Numbered from the stretch's first letter, positions 35,275 to 45,018 are shown. The stretch is 64,000 bases of DNA from Alkalihalobacillus alcalophilus ATCC 27647 = CGMCC 1.3604 (GCF_000292245.2 NZ_ALPT02000003.1:46309-110308), one strand, 5' to 3'. A program made the numbers and translations. The notes: generated by a model from the letters alone, not told the origin.

Positions 35275-35628
35275 TTATTTATTCAGTTCTATCGCTTCTT
35301 GAATGAGAGAATTATACAAATCCGCTCTTATATCCTCTACTTTTTTCACCTGGATATGACGCATATCTTTTCCCGTTCCTTGAAGTACCCCTTCCTTGTC
35401 ATTAAGTTTTGAACCTTGGTAAAGGCCAAGGTTTACATGGTTTTTGGCAGGTGCTAAGTAACAAACAAGTCCACCTTGTGCATAACTTGGTTTTGACCAT
35501 TTCACTTCTTCCACTAGTTCAGGCGATGCCTCCCATATAATCTTTCTCAAACTTAGCGTTATTTCCTGAGTATGTTCTGGGAGCTCTTCAATTAATTCCG
35601 TCACCTTAACATTTTCTCTCGTATTCAT
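35275..35628 (-). CDS. DUF1801 family protein
   Basis: A 117-residue YdhG/YoiB-type protein (DUF1801): LRKIIWEASPELVEEVKWSKPSYAQGG, CYLAPAKNHVNLGLYQGSKL and MRHIQVKKVEDI are family stretches; the longest are given here in part. The biochemical role of the family is not established; the fold is related to the frataxin/YdhG-like group. AGGAGGACGACA precedes the ATG. It is a single gene between the CRISPR leader and a 309-base gap in which I see no feature beyond the promoter-proximal sequence of the next gene. Confidence 0.85.
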   Translation of the reverse strand: MNTRENVKVTELIEELPEHTQEITLSLRKIIWEASPELVEEVKWSKPSYAQGGLVCYLAPAKNHVNLGLYQGSKLNDKEGVLQGTGKDMRHIQVKKVEDIRADLYNSLIQEAIELNK

Positions 35629-35937
35629 TGTCGTCCTCCTATACGTCTCTTCTAAAATCCCAAAATAGCCTTCTCACTAATTACTCTACAGCACCTATAA
35701 TACCATAAAAAAACATTTATTCATTAAACTAACACATCCCTTAACACTCTCTCAAGTAGCTATCTCAAAAACTCAAAGTGAAAAGCAACTACTAACAATT
35801 CAGAAGCTCTTCACTATTCTTATCAGGTATAAGAATCCTCATTCATAACCACCTAGTAAAAATAGTCTTTCATGTTAAAATAATGTGAACAATCAATTTA
35901 TTACTAAAATACATACCTACTAAAAGGAGCTGTTGAG

Positions 35938-36357
35938 ATGTTTAAAACTGACATTATCGTCCGATTCAATGATTGTGACTCTTTAGGTCATGTGAACAAC
36001 GCTACATACTTTACCTATTTTGAAGAAGGAAGAAAAGGACTTTTTCAAATATTTAACCCTTCTTTAGAAATCCGTTCTTGGAATTTGATATTAGCTTCTA
36101 CCAAATGTGATTATTTACATGAAGTTGTCTATGGCCAACGGCTCACCGTTTACACGTGGGTAAGCCGACTTGGAAACTCAAGTTTTGATGTCGAACATGC
36201 GATACAAGATGAGGATAAAAACTGGGTTGCACGTGGAAAAGCAATATTGGCTTGTTACAATTTTGATACAAAAAAATCAACACCCTTAACTAATGAAACC
36301 CGTGAAAAGCTTCTCAATTATCAAACTGGCCCTAGTGATGCTCCGGAACTAGCATAA
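35938..36357 (+). CDS. Hotdog-fold acyl-CoA thioesterase (4HBT/YbgC-like)
   Basis: 139 residues. VRFNDCDSLGHVNNATYFTY carries the catalytic Asp of the YbgC/FadM/4-hydroxybenzoyl-CoA thioesterase group, followed by FEEGR. The central part (STKCDYLHEVVYGQRLTVY) forms the hotdog sheet. It hydrolyses an acyl-CoA of unknown chain. AAAAGGAG precedes the ATG. Single gene; a symmetrical terminator follows. Confidence 0.9.
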   Translation: MFKTDIIVRFNDCDSLGHVNNATYFTYFEEGRKGLFQIFNPSLEIRSWNLILASTKCDYLHEVVYGQRLTVYTWVSRLGNSSFDVEHAIQDEDKNWVARGKAILACYNFDTKKSTPLTNETREKLLNYQTGPSDAPELA

Positions 36358-36378
36358 AACGATTTGTTACTCGTAAAA

Positions 36379-36422
36379 CTAAAATGGCAGGCATAGAGGT
36401 TAGCTCTATACTTGCCATTTTA
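36379..36422. terminator. Bidirectional terminator between convergent genes
   Basis: AAAATGGCAGGCATAGAG and CTCTATACTTGCCATTTT form a long stem with A/T tracts on both sides, serving the thioesterase gene and the convergent acetyltransferase gene. Confidence 0.9.
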
Positions 36423-36478
36423 ATTTTATATAGTAGAGATTGAACAACCTCCAACATTTTAGAAATGCCTATACATAG

Positions 36479-37078
36479 TTACTTATTAATCTTTCTATCC
36501 TTATGGTAATATACCTTATCTCGTTCGCCAATCTCCCGTAGCACCTTACAAGGATTTCCAACGGCTACGACATTGGCTGGTATGTCTTTTGTGACCACAC
36601 TTCCTGCACCAATAACCGAATTCTCACCAATCGTGATTCCTGGAAGTACAACAGAATTTGCTCCAATCCACACGTTATCTTTAATAGTAACAGCTAAGTT
36701 GAATTGCATTTTCATCTTTCTCAAATCAGGATCAATCGGATGACCAGCAGTAGCAATCGTAACATTCGGTCCAAACATCACATCATTTCCTACATAAACA
36801 GGTGCATCGTCGACAAGCGTTAAGTTAAAATTAGCGTAAACACCATTTCCGAAATGTGTATTTGATCCCCAATTCGCCCTTAAAGGAGGCTCTACATAAC
36901 AATCATCCCCACATTCCGCTAATAGCTTTTTTAATAAACTTTCACGTTTAGCAGATTCAGAGGGTCTCGTTTGATTAAAAGCATATAATAGCTCATTCCA
37001 CTTCTGTTGTTCACTCATTAATTCATTTTCTGTCGGATCGTACAGCTCACCACTCAACATTTTTTCTTTACTATTCAT
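36479..37078 (-). CDS. Maltose/galactoside O-acetyltransferase (hexapeptide repeat)
   Basis: 199 residues. KEKMLSGELYDPTENEL is the Mac N-terminal domain of maltose acetyltransferases. NFNLTLVDDAPVYVGNDVMF leads into the left-handed beta-helix, with catalytic His in TIATAGHPIDP and the later turns VWIGANSVVLPGITIGENSV and GAGSVVTKDIPANVVAVGNP. It transfers acetyl from CoA to a sugar hydroxyl, possibly for detoxification; B. subtilis Maa is a close model in size. Start after GGGGAGATAGAA. Confidence 0.9.
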   Translation of the reverse strand: MNSKEKMLSGELYDPTENELMSEQQKWNELLYAFNQTRPSESAKRESLLKKLLAECGDDCYVEPPLRANWGSNTHFGNGVYANFNLTLVDDAPVYVGNDVMFGPNVTIATAGHPIDPDLRKMKMQFNLAVTIKDNVWIGANSVVLPGITIGENSVIGAGSVVTKDIPANVVAVGNPCKVLREIGERDKVYYHKDRKINK

Positions 37079-37121
37079 TTCTATCTCCCCTTCACGATTT
37101 ATCGTTATACTTCTTTATTTT

Positions 37122-37847
37122 TCACACTATCAAACTCTCTTTACCACTTTTCAGAACTTTTTTATTCGGTAAAAACACAAATTTTGCATCAACGAGAATA
37201 TGTAAAAGAATAGGTATCCATAAACTTCCTGTCAGTACAAAAAGAAAGAAAAAAACAGCTCCTAAATAGGCCGTGAGTAACACACCCTTTAATCCTTGAT
37301 ACAAATGAACAATTCCAAATAATAAACTTGATATAACCCCTATAAAAATAATTGGAACTTCGATTGGAAAGTGACTAAAATAATAGAGCATTACACCACG
37401 AAAAATAATTTCTTCACAAACCCCTGCTGTCACAGCAACTAAAAGAAAAAGGACACGCTCACCAAATGTAGATGGTAATAAAAATTGAATACTTTCATCC
37501 GCTAAGCTTTCTGCTATTTTTGTTCGAATTGCTTTTGAGTAACGGATCATCAATGAAAAGAATAAAAGTACAATGCCTACTCCTACTCCAATACCTAGTA
37601 TAGTTTCTAGATTTAGAGAAATATATGAAGAGTCATATGAAAATAAGTCGATAAAAGAACGTCCTGTGTAAACCCAATACATATAAAGAATAATAACGAT
37701 TAACCATTGAGCTATCATAATCTCTATGTATATTCTCCACTTATTAATCTGATTATTTTTGAGCTTCTTCATATAAAAATAATCCCATATCGGATATCCG
37801 ACAACAACTATCAATAAAGTTACTGTTAGAAAAATGATATTTATCAC
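37122..37847 (-). CDS. CPBP family intramembrane metalloprotease
   Basis: About 241 residues with seven or eight membrane helices. The CPBP/CAAX-protease motifs are visible: GVCEEIIFRGVML (EExxxR), FGIVHLYQG (His) and LLHILVDAKF (HxxxD). Members act in membrane proteolysis, and some protect against bacteriocins. The start is odd: GTG at 37847 has AAGAAGAG almost touching it, while AGGTGAT is ideally placed for ATT at 37835. I keep GTG as the annotated start. It is preceded by the minus-strand unit boundary with the chitinase gene. Confidence 0.87.
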   Translation of the reverse strand: MINIIFLTVTLLIVVVGYPIWDYFYMKKLKNNQINKWRIYIEIMIAQWLIVIILYMYWVYTGRSFIDLFSYDSSYISLNLETILGIGVGVGIVLLFFSLMIRYSKAIRTKIAESLADESIQFLLPSTFGERVLFLLVAVTAGVCEEIIFRGVMLYYFSHFPIEVPIIFIGVISSLLFGIVHLYQGLKGVLLTAYLGAVFFFLFVLTGSLWIPILLHILVDAKFVFLPNKKVLKSGKESLIV

Positions 37848-38024
37848 CTCTTCTTATTTAGGACATTTGCAAAAGCATATCTCTATGTTACCATATTCAA
37901 CCAAGTTATTATTTATAGCACTTAACAAGTTTCTTCATTATACAGGAAGACATTCCTTCTCCATGAAGAAATGCCTCCCTATTCCGAAATCACTTATACT
38001 CTTCAAAGTATCGCTCATATAGAA

Positions 38025-38047
38025 ACCGCTTCAATAGTTAAAGCGGC
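38025..38047 (-). terminator. Terminator after the chitinase gene
   Basis: On the minus strand CCGCTTT and AAGCGG enclose a short loop and are followed by TTTCTAT. It lies 13 bases after the chitinase stop; the U-tract is short. Confidence 0.7.
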
Positions 38048-38059
38048 CATGTTTATCTT

Positions 38060-40207
38060 TTATTCCTTTACTAACTCTTTTCTTCTTTGATAAATAAAGA
38101 GACCAGCACCAACTAAAATAACGATAAATCCAACTGCTAACATGTTGTATAGATTAGTTGCGGTATTTGGAAGTTTATTGCTACTTCCTGATTTTTCGCC
38201 TGCATCTGTTTTGTCATTATTCGTTCCTTTATCTATACCGTTGGCGTCATCCTTACCTTTATCAGTTCCATTATCGTCTCCGTTATCATCATCATTGTTT
38301 CCGCCTGTTCCAGTTCCGTTATCACCATCATCGTTTCCACCTGTTCCAGTTCCGTTATCATCATCACCATTTCCACCTGTTCCAGTTCCATTATCATCTT
38401 CATCTTCATCCTCTTTATTTCCATCAACAGAACCATCGTTGTCTATTTCTTCATCTTCTACAAAAATTCCAAAAGTTGAAAAATGGGATACGATTACGGT
38501 GATTTCATTCTGAGCCACTTCATTAGAAACTTTCTCCCATTCCCCATCTTCACTATTAAAATAATAGAGTGCTGGGTCATTTGAGTCTTCTTTAACAGGG
38601 AATGTTAATCCAAACCCTTCTTCACTCGTGAAAGCTTCTCCATCTGGGTATTCGAAGGTAAACGTATACACAGGTCCATCTGCTTTTAGACCTGAAAGCT
38701 TGTCCATCCCTTCCGTAGCTTCTTCAATCTTTAATTTTGTACCCTCAGGTAAATCGGTAGGTAACTGGATTTGCACACCGGTCGCTTCTCCATCTTTTAA
38801 GACTTTTAAAAGACTTCCCGCACTAACAGGGGCAAACTCATCAGTAAGGCCAATTTCAACTTCTGGGACTGGGTCTGGCTCTGGGGCTTCATTTGAAACA
38901 CCCAACCCATAAGAAACAGTCTTTAATAAATTATAATCCTCATCATCGCCCGCTAAATCCCAAACCATTGCTCCAGCAAGTCCAGTCTCTTTAATAAAAT
39001 TGACTTTATATCCAAGGGATTCCACATTATCATAAGATATAAATTCACCCTTGCTTTCATTGTATAAATAGGGAACCTTAGCGACATTGTCAAAGAAATA
39101 ATGATAGCCATCTTGATTAATAAGTGGCTTCACAACATCGTAATTGAGGGTTCCACCACCGAGTCCTGGCTTTTCCCACCCTGCTGCACATTGTTGATAG
39201 GCACCATTTTCCATCACTTTTTTGCCCTCATTATCTTCATTACACCCTGCCCAAGAATGACCATAAAATGGTAAACCTAATAACAATTTATCTTTTGGTA
39301 CAGCTCCGTAAACGTTTGGCGTACTAGCTATACCAAAGCTCCATCCTCTTACTTGTTCTTCTAAAGGATCAAAATACAATGGCGAATTATGTCCAGTTAG
39401 TCCTGTCCATGTACCGTTGATGTCATAAGACATGATCGCCATATAATCAACAATTTCTGCAATTTTTCCTAATTCATTATTCTCCGCATATGCCCACGTT
39501 GCAGCACCGGCAATCGTCACTAAATACTCTCTGCCATCTTCTTTTTCTGCCTCGTTAAAAGCATCCCGCACAGCTTGTAATAATAATGTATGGTTTTCTT
39601 TATCACTCGGATCACGATGATTGTTAGGCATTCCCGCTGCCACTGGATACTCCCAATCGAGGTCTAATCCATCTAAATCAAACTCCCTCACAAAATCGAC
39701 CGCTGATTGAGCAAACGTTTCACGCGTTTCGTCTGTTCTCGCTACTAAAGAAAGATTATTCGATAACGTCCATCCGCCAACAGAAATTAACGTCTTTAAG
39801 TCTTTGTTTTGATTTTTTAATTGAGCTAATTTCGGTAATTCTACTAAATCAGTTTCATAGTCATATAAAACAATTGTTCCATTTGCAAGCTCTGCTTCAT
39901 TTCCTTGAAAATCTTTACAAGACCATGTTTTCGGTTCATCATCAGGAATTTCTTCATTGTCAGGATTCCCATGTTCGCCTTCCCAGCAGACATCGGCGAA
40001 CGCATAATTAATATGTGTTACTTTATTCGGGTCCAGATTTTCCGGCGGATTCCAAGACGTATAATACCCTAAAACAATACTAGCTTTTTCTGCATGAACA
40101 GTGTTAGTCGGTTGAATAAGTAAACTTAACGATGAGAGCACAAGCAGTAGACTAAACACCAATGCAAATAAACCTCTTTGATCCCGTGAAACTGCAATCG
40201 TTTTCAA
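38060..40207 (-). CDS. Wall-anchored GH18 chitinase
   Basis: About 715 residues. Signal peptide ending near HAEKAS; GH18 barrel with ISVGGWTLS and FDLDGLDLDWEYP (catalytic Glu about 186), YMAIMSYDINGTW and a C-terminal MVWDLAGDD. A beta domain of the ZU5-like type (VSAGSLLKVLKDG, LYYFNSEDGEW) comes next. Then there are three DNGTGTGGN-type repeats in an Asp/Asn/Gly linker and LPNTAT with hydrophobic helix and QRRK tail. TTG at 40207 is chosen because AAGGGGGAAG is properly spaced; the frame is open to 40246. It degrades chitin at the cell surface, probably attached by a class D-type sortase. Confidence 0.93.
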   Translation of the reverse strand: MKTIAVSRDQRGLFALVFSLLLVLSSLSLLIQPTNTVHAEKASIVLGYYTSWNPPENLDPNKVTHINYAFADVCWEGEHGNPDNEEIPDDEPKTWSCKDFQGNEAELANGTIVLYDYETDLVELPKLAQLKNQNKDLKTLISVGGWTLSNNLSLVARTDETRETFAQSAVDFVREFDLDGLDLDWEYPVAAGMPNNHRDPSDKENHTLLLQAVRDAFNEAEKEDGREYLVTIAGAATWAYAENNELGKIAEIVDYMAIMSYDINGTWTGLTGHNSPLYFDPLEEQVRGWSFGIASTPNVYGAVPKDKLLLGLPFYGHSWAGCNEDNEGKKVMENGAYQQCAAGWEKPGLGGGTLNYDVVKPLINQDGYHYFFDNVAKVPYLYNESKGEFISYDNVESLGYKVNFIKETGLAGAMVWDLAGDDEDYNLLKTVSYGLGVSNEAPEPDPVPEVEIGLTDEFAPVSAGSLLKVLKDGEATGVQIQLPTDLPEGTKLKIEEATEGMDKLSGLKADGPVYTFTFEYPDGEAFTSEEGFGLTFPVKEDSNDPALYYFNSEDGEWEKVSNEVAQNEITVIVSHFSTFGIFVEDEEIDNDGSVDGNKEDEDEDDNGTGTGGNGDDDNGTGTGGNDDGDNGTGTGGNNDDDNGDDNGTDKGKDDANGIDKGTNNDKTDAGEKSGSSNKLPNTATNLYNMLAVGFIVILVGAGLFIYQRRKELVKE

Positions 40208-40887
40208 TAATTCTTCCCCCTTACAAAATGGATAAATTTTCAACATCTAAATCGGTATTTTGACGTAAATCTGCAAGCCTAACCTATATAGACATCTAAA
40301 CATTATAATATTATCACCTTTATAAATTGTCAATATATTATGAAAATTGTAATTCCTTTGTAATGTTTTGCTAAATTTCCTCGTAGTTTAAGAGATTTTG
40401 GCAGAGTAAAAGCATTGAATTTGCGTTTCTTAGGTATCTAAATGCTTACTAGCCTGCCATTGAATAAGATAACTAAACCTTTTGCACCTGCCCGAATGTC
40501 TCCATTTCCTCCTTTTAATTAAAGGAGATTTTAACTAGATTATCGAAGTAGTACGACTACCTATTGTTATTTGTTTATTTCCATAATTCTTCTCAATTAT
40601 ATTCACTACATGAGAAACTAACTATTGCTGAAACGATTGAAATTCATCCAATCCTCAACTTCTACTTCATCTTTTACACTTTGACAATTACAGTCAAAAT
40701 TTGAACTTCCTAACCTTAGCAAATAAAAAACCTTACTCTTCTATAAGCTGCATATACATAGGGACAAATCGTAAAACACTCCTAAGAAATAAAAAAATAA
40801 ATCTATAAAAAACCCTGATGTTACACAAATTTCTAAAAAAATTTTGATTTTGTGAAATAATAGTCTTTCATTTTCCGCAATAATTTA

Positions 40888-40916
40888 ATATAATGATTAT
40901 ATAAGAATAATTATCA
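40888..40916 (+). promoter_or_regulatory. Tandem PerR/Fur-like boxes at the katG promoter
   Basis: ATATAATGATTATAT (40888-40902) matches 13 of 15 bases of the PerR box TTATAATNATTATAA. TAAGAATAATTATCA (40902-40916) directly after it is a second box of the Fur/PerR 7-1-7 type. The first overlaps a perfect TATAAT -10. PerR represses catalase genes in Bacillus until peroxide oxidises it. The rest of the 40247-40887 gap has no gene; a near-palindrome CTCCTTTTAATTAAAGGAG sits at 40508-40528. Confidence 0.7.
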
Positions 40917-40982
40917 TCTGATAGTTGTTAGCAGTTGTATAATTATTTTCGACTACTCTTTACAAAGAAAAGGAGAATTAGT

Positions 40983-43217
40983 ATGAGCGAAAACAATATT
41001 ATTTCAGAAGCAAATCATGGTGGAAATTCTGGCGGTAAATGCCCATTTTCACACGGTAGTACAACTAGTCAAAAATCAAGCGGTACTACGAACAAAGACT
41101 GGTGGCCAAATCAATTAAACTTAAATATTCTACATCAGCATGATAAGAAATCTAACCCACTTGGCGAAGAATTCGATTATGCAGAAGAATTTAATAAACT
41201 AGATTACGATGCACTTAAAAAGGATCTACACGATCTTATGACAGATAGCCAAGACTGGTGGCCAGCTGACTATGGTCATTATGGCCCAATGTTTATTCGT
41301 ATGTCTTGGCACGCAGCTGGTACCTACCGTACTGGTGATGGTCGTGGGGGCGGTAATACAGGTAACCAACGATTTGCTCCACTTAACAGTTGGGCTGATA
41401 ATGCGAACATTGATAAAGCACGTCGTCTTCTATGGCCAATCAAGCAAAAGTATGGCAACAAAATTTCTTGGGCTGACTTATTGCTTTTAACAGGTAACGT
41501 TGCGATCGAATCAATGGGTGGAAAAACATTCGGTTTTGGTGGTGGACGAGCTGATATTTGGCATCCTGAAGAAGATATCTATTGGGGTAATGAAACAGAA
41601 ATGCTAGGTGATAACCGTTACAGTGGTGATCGTGAGCTTGAAAACCCATTAGCTGCGGTACAAATGGGTCTTATCTATGTAAACCCAGAAGGTCCTAACG
41701 GTAAGCCAGATCCAGTTGCAAGTGGTCGCGACATCCGTGAAACCTTTGCTCGTATGGGAATGAATGATGAAGAAACAGTGGCTCTTATAGCTGGTGGACA
41801 TACATTCGGTAAAGCACACGGTGCCGGTGATGCTGCTCAAGTTGGCCCAGAACCAGAAGCTGCTCCTCTTGAAGCACAAGGTTTAGGTTGGTTAAGTTCA
41901 CATGGTAGTGGTAAAGGTCGCGATACGATCACAAGTGGGATTGAAGGTGCTTGGACAGCAAACCCAACCCAATGGGATAATGGTTACTTTGATTTATTAT
42001 TTGGAAACCAATGGTGGCTTACAAAGAGTCCTGCAGGTGCATGGATCTGGCACATTGTTGACCCTGAAGAGAAGGATCTTGCACCAGATGTAGAAGATTC
42101 ATCCATAAAAGTTCCGACCATGATGACAACTGCGGACATGGCTTTACTTCATGACCCAGCATACGAAAAAATTTCTCGTCGATTCCATGAGAACCCAGAA
42201 GAGTTTGCTGATGCATTTGCTCGTGCTTGGTTCAAATTACTACACCGTGATATGGGACCTAAAGAGCGTTATTTAGGACCAGAAGTTCCACAAGAAGAGC
42301 TTATTTGGCAAGATCCAGTTCCAACGGTTGATTATGACTTATCTGAAACTGAAATTGCTGACCTTAAAGCAAAAATTCTTGGCACAGGACTTTCTGTTAG
42401 TGAACTAGTGAAAGTTGCTTGGGCTTCTGCTAGCACATTCCGTGGTTCAGATAATCGTGGAGGAGCAAACGGTGCCCGTATCCGCCTAGAACCACAAAAG
42501 AACTGGGAAGCAAATGAGCCAGCTCAACTTGAAAAAGTTCTTGGTACTTTAGAAGAACTTCAAGGTACATTAAATAAAAAAGTAAGCCTAGCTGACCTTA
42601 TCGTACTCGGTGGTAGTGCAGCTATTGAAAAAGCCGCAAAAGAAGCAGGCTTTGACGTAACCGTACCATTTGCTCCTGGTCGTGGTGATGCCACACAAGA
42701 ACAAACAGATGCAGAAAGCTTTGATGTATTAGAGCCAGTTGCAGACGGATTCCGTAACTTCCAAAAGAAAGAATATAGCGTAACGGCTGAAGAGCTTCTA
42801 GTAGACAAAGCACAATTACTAGGATTAACTGCTCCAGAAATGACCGTCCTTATCGGTGGTATGCGTGTACTAGGTGCAAACCACAGTGACACAAAATATG
42901 GTGTATTCACTGAAAATGTTGGAGCACTTTCAAACGACTTCTTCACAAACTTACTTGACATTGGTATTGAGTGGAAGCCAGTAAACGGAAGCGTATATGA
43001 AGGACGCGATCGCACAACAGGTGAAGTCGTACGTACAGCAACAAGAGTTGACCTTGTCTTCGGTTCAAACTCCGTACTACGTGCCATTTCAGAAGTTTAT
43101 GCTCAAGACGATAACAAAGGGAAGTTTGTTAATGACTTCATCGCTGCTTGGGTGAAAGTTATGAACGCTGACCGTTTTGATCTTAAGGTTAAAAAGGCTG
43201 AATTAGCAGGGAAATAA
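40983..43217 (+). CDS. katG: Catalase-peroxidase KatG
   Basis: 744 residues, a two-domain haem enzyme that removes hydrogen peroxide and also acts as a peroxidase. The distal site is MSWHAAGTYR. The Trp there, Tyr in LIYVNPEGPNG and Met in ETFARMGMNDEE make the covalent triad required for catalase activity. GGHTFGKAHGAGDA holds the proximal His. The C-terminal domain repeats the fold without haem. ATG at 40983 is preferred to 40935 because AAAGGAGAATT precedes it and the protein then starts as other KatG proteins do. Its codon use is cleaner than that of its neighbours, suggesting high expression. Transcribed alone, from the PerR-like promoter. Confidence 0.97.
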   Translation: MSENNIISEANHGGNSGGKCPFSHGSTTSQKSSGTTNKDWWPNQLNLNILHQHDKKSNPLGEEFDYAEEFNKLDYDALKKDLHDLMTDSQDWWPADYGHYGPMFIRMSWHAAGTYRTGDGRGGGNTGNQRFAPLNSWADNANIDKARRLLWPIKQKYGNKISWADLLLLTGNVAIESMGGKTFGFGGGRADIWHPEEDIYWGNETEMLGDNRYSGDRELENPLAAVQMGLIYVNPEGPNGKPDPVASGRDIRETFARMGMNDEETVALIAGGHTFGKAHGAGDAAQVGPEPEAAPLEAQGLGWLSSHGSGKGRDTITSGIEGAWTANPTQWDNGYFDLLFGNQWWLTKSPAGAWIWHIVDPEEKDLAPDVEDSSIKVPTMMTTADMALLHDPAYEKISRRFHENPEEFADAFARAWFKLLHRDMGPKERYLGPEVPQEELIWQDPVPTVDYDLSETEIADLKAKILGTGLSVSELVKVAWASASTFRGSDNRGGANGARIRLEPQKNWEANEPAQLEKVLGTLEELQGTLNKKVSLADLIVLGGSAAIEKAAKEAGFDVTVPFAPGRGDATQEQTDAESFDVLEPVADGFRNFQKKEYSVTAEELLVDKAQLLGLTAPEMTVLIGGMRVLGANHSDTKYGVFTENVGALSNDFFTNLLDIGIEWKPVNGSVYEGRDRTTGEVVRTATRVDLVFGSNSVLRAISEVYAQDDNKGKFVNDFIAAWVKVMNADRFDLKVKKAELAGK

Positions 43218-43246
43218 GAAGAAACCGTTGTTGGATTAGACGGTGG

Positions 43247-43298
43247 TACAGCTTGTCGACCAAGTCTCATTTTACGAGGCTGTCGACAAGCTTTTTTT
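43247..43298 (+). terminator. Terminator after katG
   Basis: AGCTTGTCGAC and GTCGACAAGCT form an 11-bp stem with a larger loop, then TTTTTTT. Confidence 0.93.
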
Positions 43299-43396
43299 GT
43301 ATGAATCAGAAGTGTCATGATGATCTAGCCGGCGTTCCTTCTCCTTTTTTTCACATACCACCGCCATCATTCTCGAGTTCCCCCTCCAAAATAAGA

Positions 43397-43431
43397 AAAA
43401 CTGCACGGAGCACTCACTCCACACAGTTTTT
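43397..43431 (-). terminator. Terminator after the amino-acid ABC operon
   Basis: AACTGTGTGGAG and CTCCGTGCAGTT form a stem on the minus strand, followed by TTTCTTATTTT. It lies 12 bases beyond the ATPase stop. Confidence 0.85.
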
Positions 43432-43442
43432 GTCAACTATCA

Positions 43443-44182
43443 TTATTCATCTAAAAGCTGTAAAAACTCTTTTGTCCGTTTTTCTTTCGGTTGTTCTAAA
43501 ACGTCTGATGCTATCCCTTCTTCGACGATATATCCTCCATCCATAAACAGTACTTTATCTGCTACCCTTCTAGCAAAGTTCATTTCATGAGTGACAATCA
43601 CCATTGTTTGGCCTTCTTTAGCAAGCTCTTCCATTACCCGAAGAACTTCTTTTACTAATTGTGGATCAAGGGCTGAAGTCGGTTCATCAAACAACATGAC
43701 ATCCGGATTCATCATTAATGCTCTCGCTATAGCCGCTCGTTGCTGTTGTCCGCCGGAGAGAGAATCTGGATATTTATCACGATGTTCGAGCATCCCTACT
43801 TTTTTAAGCAATATTTCACCATCTTTTATTAACTGCTCTTTTTTCTTTTTTTCACAAATAACGGAGCCTCAATGATATTTTCCATGACTGTCTTATGAGG
43901 AAATAAATGAAAGCCTTGGAACACCATCCCTGAAAAGCTCCGAATCTCTTTAATATCCTTTTTAGAAGGAGATTTCCCATCAAAGGAAAGAGCTTTATTA
44001 CCAATCGTAACGGAACCGCCATTTGGTATTTCTAATAAATTTAGACAACGGAGGAGAGTTGTTTTCCCTGAACCAGAAGGCCCAATTAGGCACACTACCT
44101 CCCCTTTTTTTACAGAAAAATCAATAGACTGTAAGACAGTGACGTCATCAAACTTCTTATTCAAGTTCGTTACATTAATCAT
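43443..44182 (-). pseudogene. Amino-acid ABC transporter ATP-binding protein, interrupted by one frameshift
   Basis: Two frames (44182-43829 and 43811-43443) make one ATPase of about 246 residues. The first has Walker A GPSGSGKTTLLR and the Q-loop FQGFHLFPHKT. The second has the signature LSGGQQQR, Walker B VMLFDEPTSALDP and the H-loop VTHEM. The gap coincides with adjacent T6 and T7 runs (plus strand 43839-43852); one extra base restores KEQLIKDGEILLKKVGML. It belongs to the GlnQ/polar amino-acid group and would energise the permease and binding protein encoded upstream. The break looks like an indel error, since everything else is conserved. Confidence 0.87.
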
Positions 44183-44197
44183 AAGCTAAAATCCCTT

Positions 44198-44899
44198 TCA
44201 TCGTTTGCTCAAATAGCGACTGTACCGTTTTTCCAATCGTTCTTGGAAGTACCCTATCACAATACATACGATCCAATAAATGAGAGCTGCGGTAATGTAC
44301 ATCGTCATACTATCGAAAGTCCGACCAGCAACAAGACGCGATGTATATAAGAGCTCATGAACCGTTATGACAGAAGCTAAAGATGTTCCTTTGACAACAT
44401 CCATAAAAATACTAAAAGTAGGCGGTAAAGCTATCCTTGTTGCTTGTGGAATAATAATTCTTCGTAACGTTTGTACATATCCCATTTGCAAAGACCCTGC
44501 TGCTTCCCATTGTCCTCGTGGGACAGACATGATGGCGGAACGGACAACCTCCGCAATATAGGCGGCAAAGTTTAAACTAAGCCCAACAATACCAGCCACA
44601 ACAGCACTATTGAACTGGACACCAAGAACTGGTACACCGTAATACAAAATAAAAATAAAGACAAGAAGAGGGGTACCCCTCATAAATGATATATAAATTT
44701 TCGCCGGTAAGCGTAAAAACCAGAATTTTGACATTCTAGCTATCCCTAATAAAATACCAAGAATAAGTGCAAAAAACATACTAAATAGGGAAATAATTAA
44801 CGTAATTTTTAAGCCTTCCATTAAAAAAGGTAATGAATTCCATGCTAGTTCTGGATCATATAAATGCTCCCACTGAATTTGATTAAACCATTCAATCAC
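44198..44899 (-). CDS. Amino-acid ABC transporter permease (HisM type)
   Basis: 233 residues, five membrane helices. SFMRGTPLLVFIFILYYGVP and AYIAEVVRSAIMSVPRGQWE followed by AAGSLQMGYVQTLRRIIIPQ are the standard N-terminal and EAA-loop signatures of polar amino-acid permeases. It forms a homodimer with the ATPase. GTG start after GGAGGCG. It follows the binding-protein gene after a hairpin and precedes the ATPase gene by 15 bases. Substrate not determinable from sequence; cystine or glutamine are candidates. Confidence 0.93.
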   Translation of the reverse strand: MIEWFNQIQWEHLYDPELAWNSLPFLMEGLKITLIISLFSMFFALILGILLGIARMSKFWFLRLPAKIYISFMRGTPLLVFIFILYYGVPVLGVQFNSAVVAGIVGLSLNFAAYIAEVVRSAIMSVPRGQWEAAGSLQMGYVQTLRRIIIPQATRIALPPTFSIFMDVVKGTSLASVITVHELLYTSRLVAGRTFDSMTMYITAALIYWIVCIVIGYFQERLEKRYSRYLSKR

Positions 44900-44947
44900 A
44901 TTTTCGCCTCCTTACATATAAACCTTAAGTCTTTTACATAAAAAGAA

Positions 44948-44992
44948 AGGGATTGTCCCAAAAAGTCAAAAATCAACCTTTTGAGACACCCT
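44948..44992 (-). terminator. Intercistronic attenuating hairpin
   Basis: GGGTGTCTCAAAA and TTTTGGGACAATCCC form an imperfect stem after the binding-protein stop, followed by TTTCTTTTT. This would make binding protein more abundant than permease and ATPase. Confidence 0.75.
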
Positions 44993-45018
44993 CGTTATTC
45001 CAAACCTATACGTTTTTA

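Noticed and set aside
38142..38513. Overlapping plus-strand frames rich in Ser/Pro/Val or His/Leu, and a Met/Glu-rich minus-strand frame
   Set aside because: All shadow the Asp/Asn/Gly repeat linker of the chitinase; the repeats keep every frame open.
42560..43087. A 175-residue frame antisense to katG
   Set aside because: Long antisense frame produced by katG codon bias; no ribosome site or recognisable domain.
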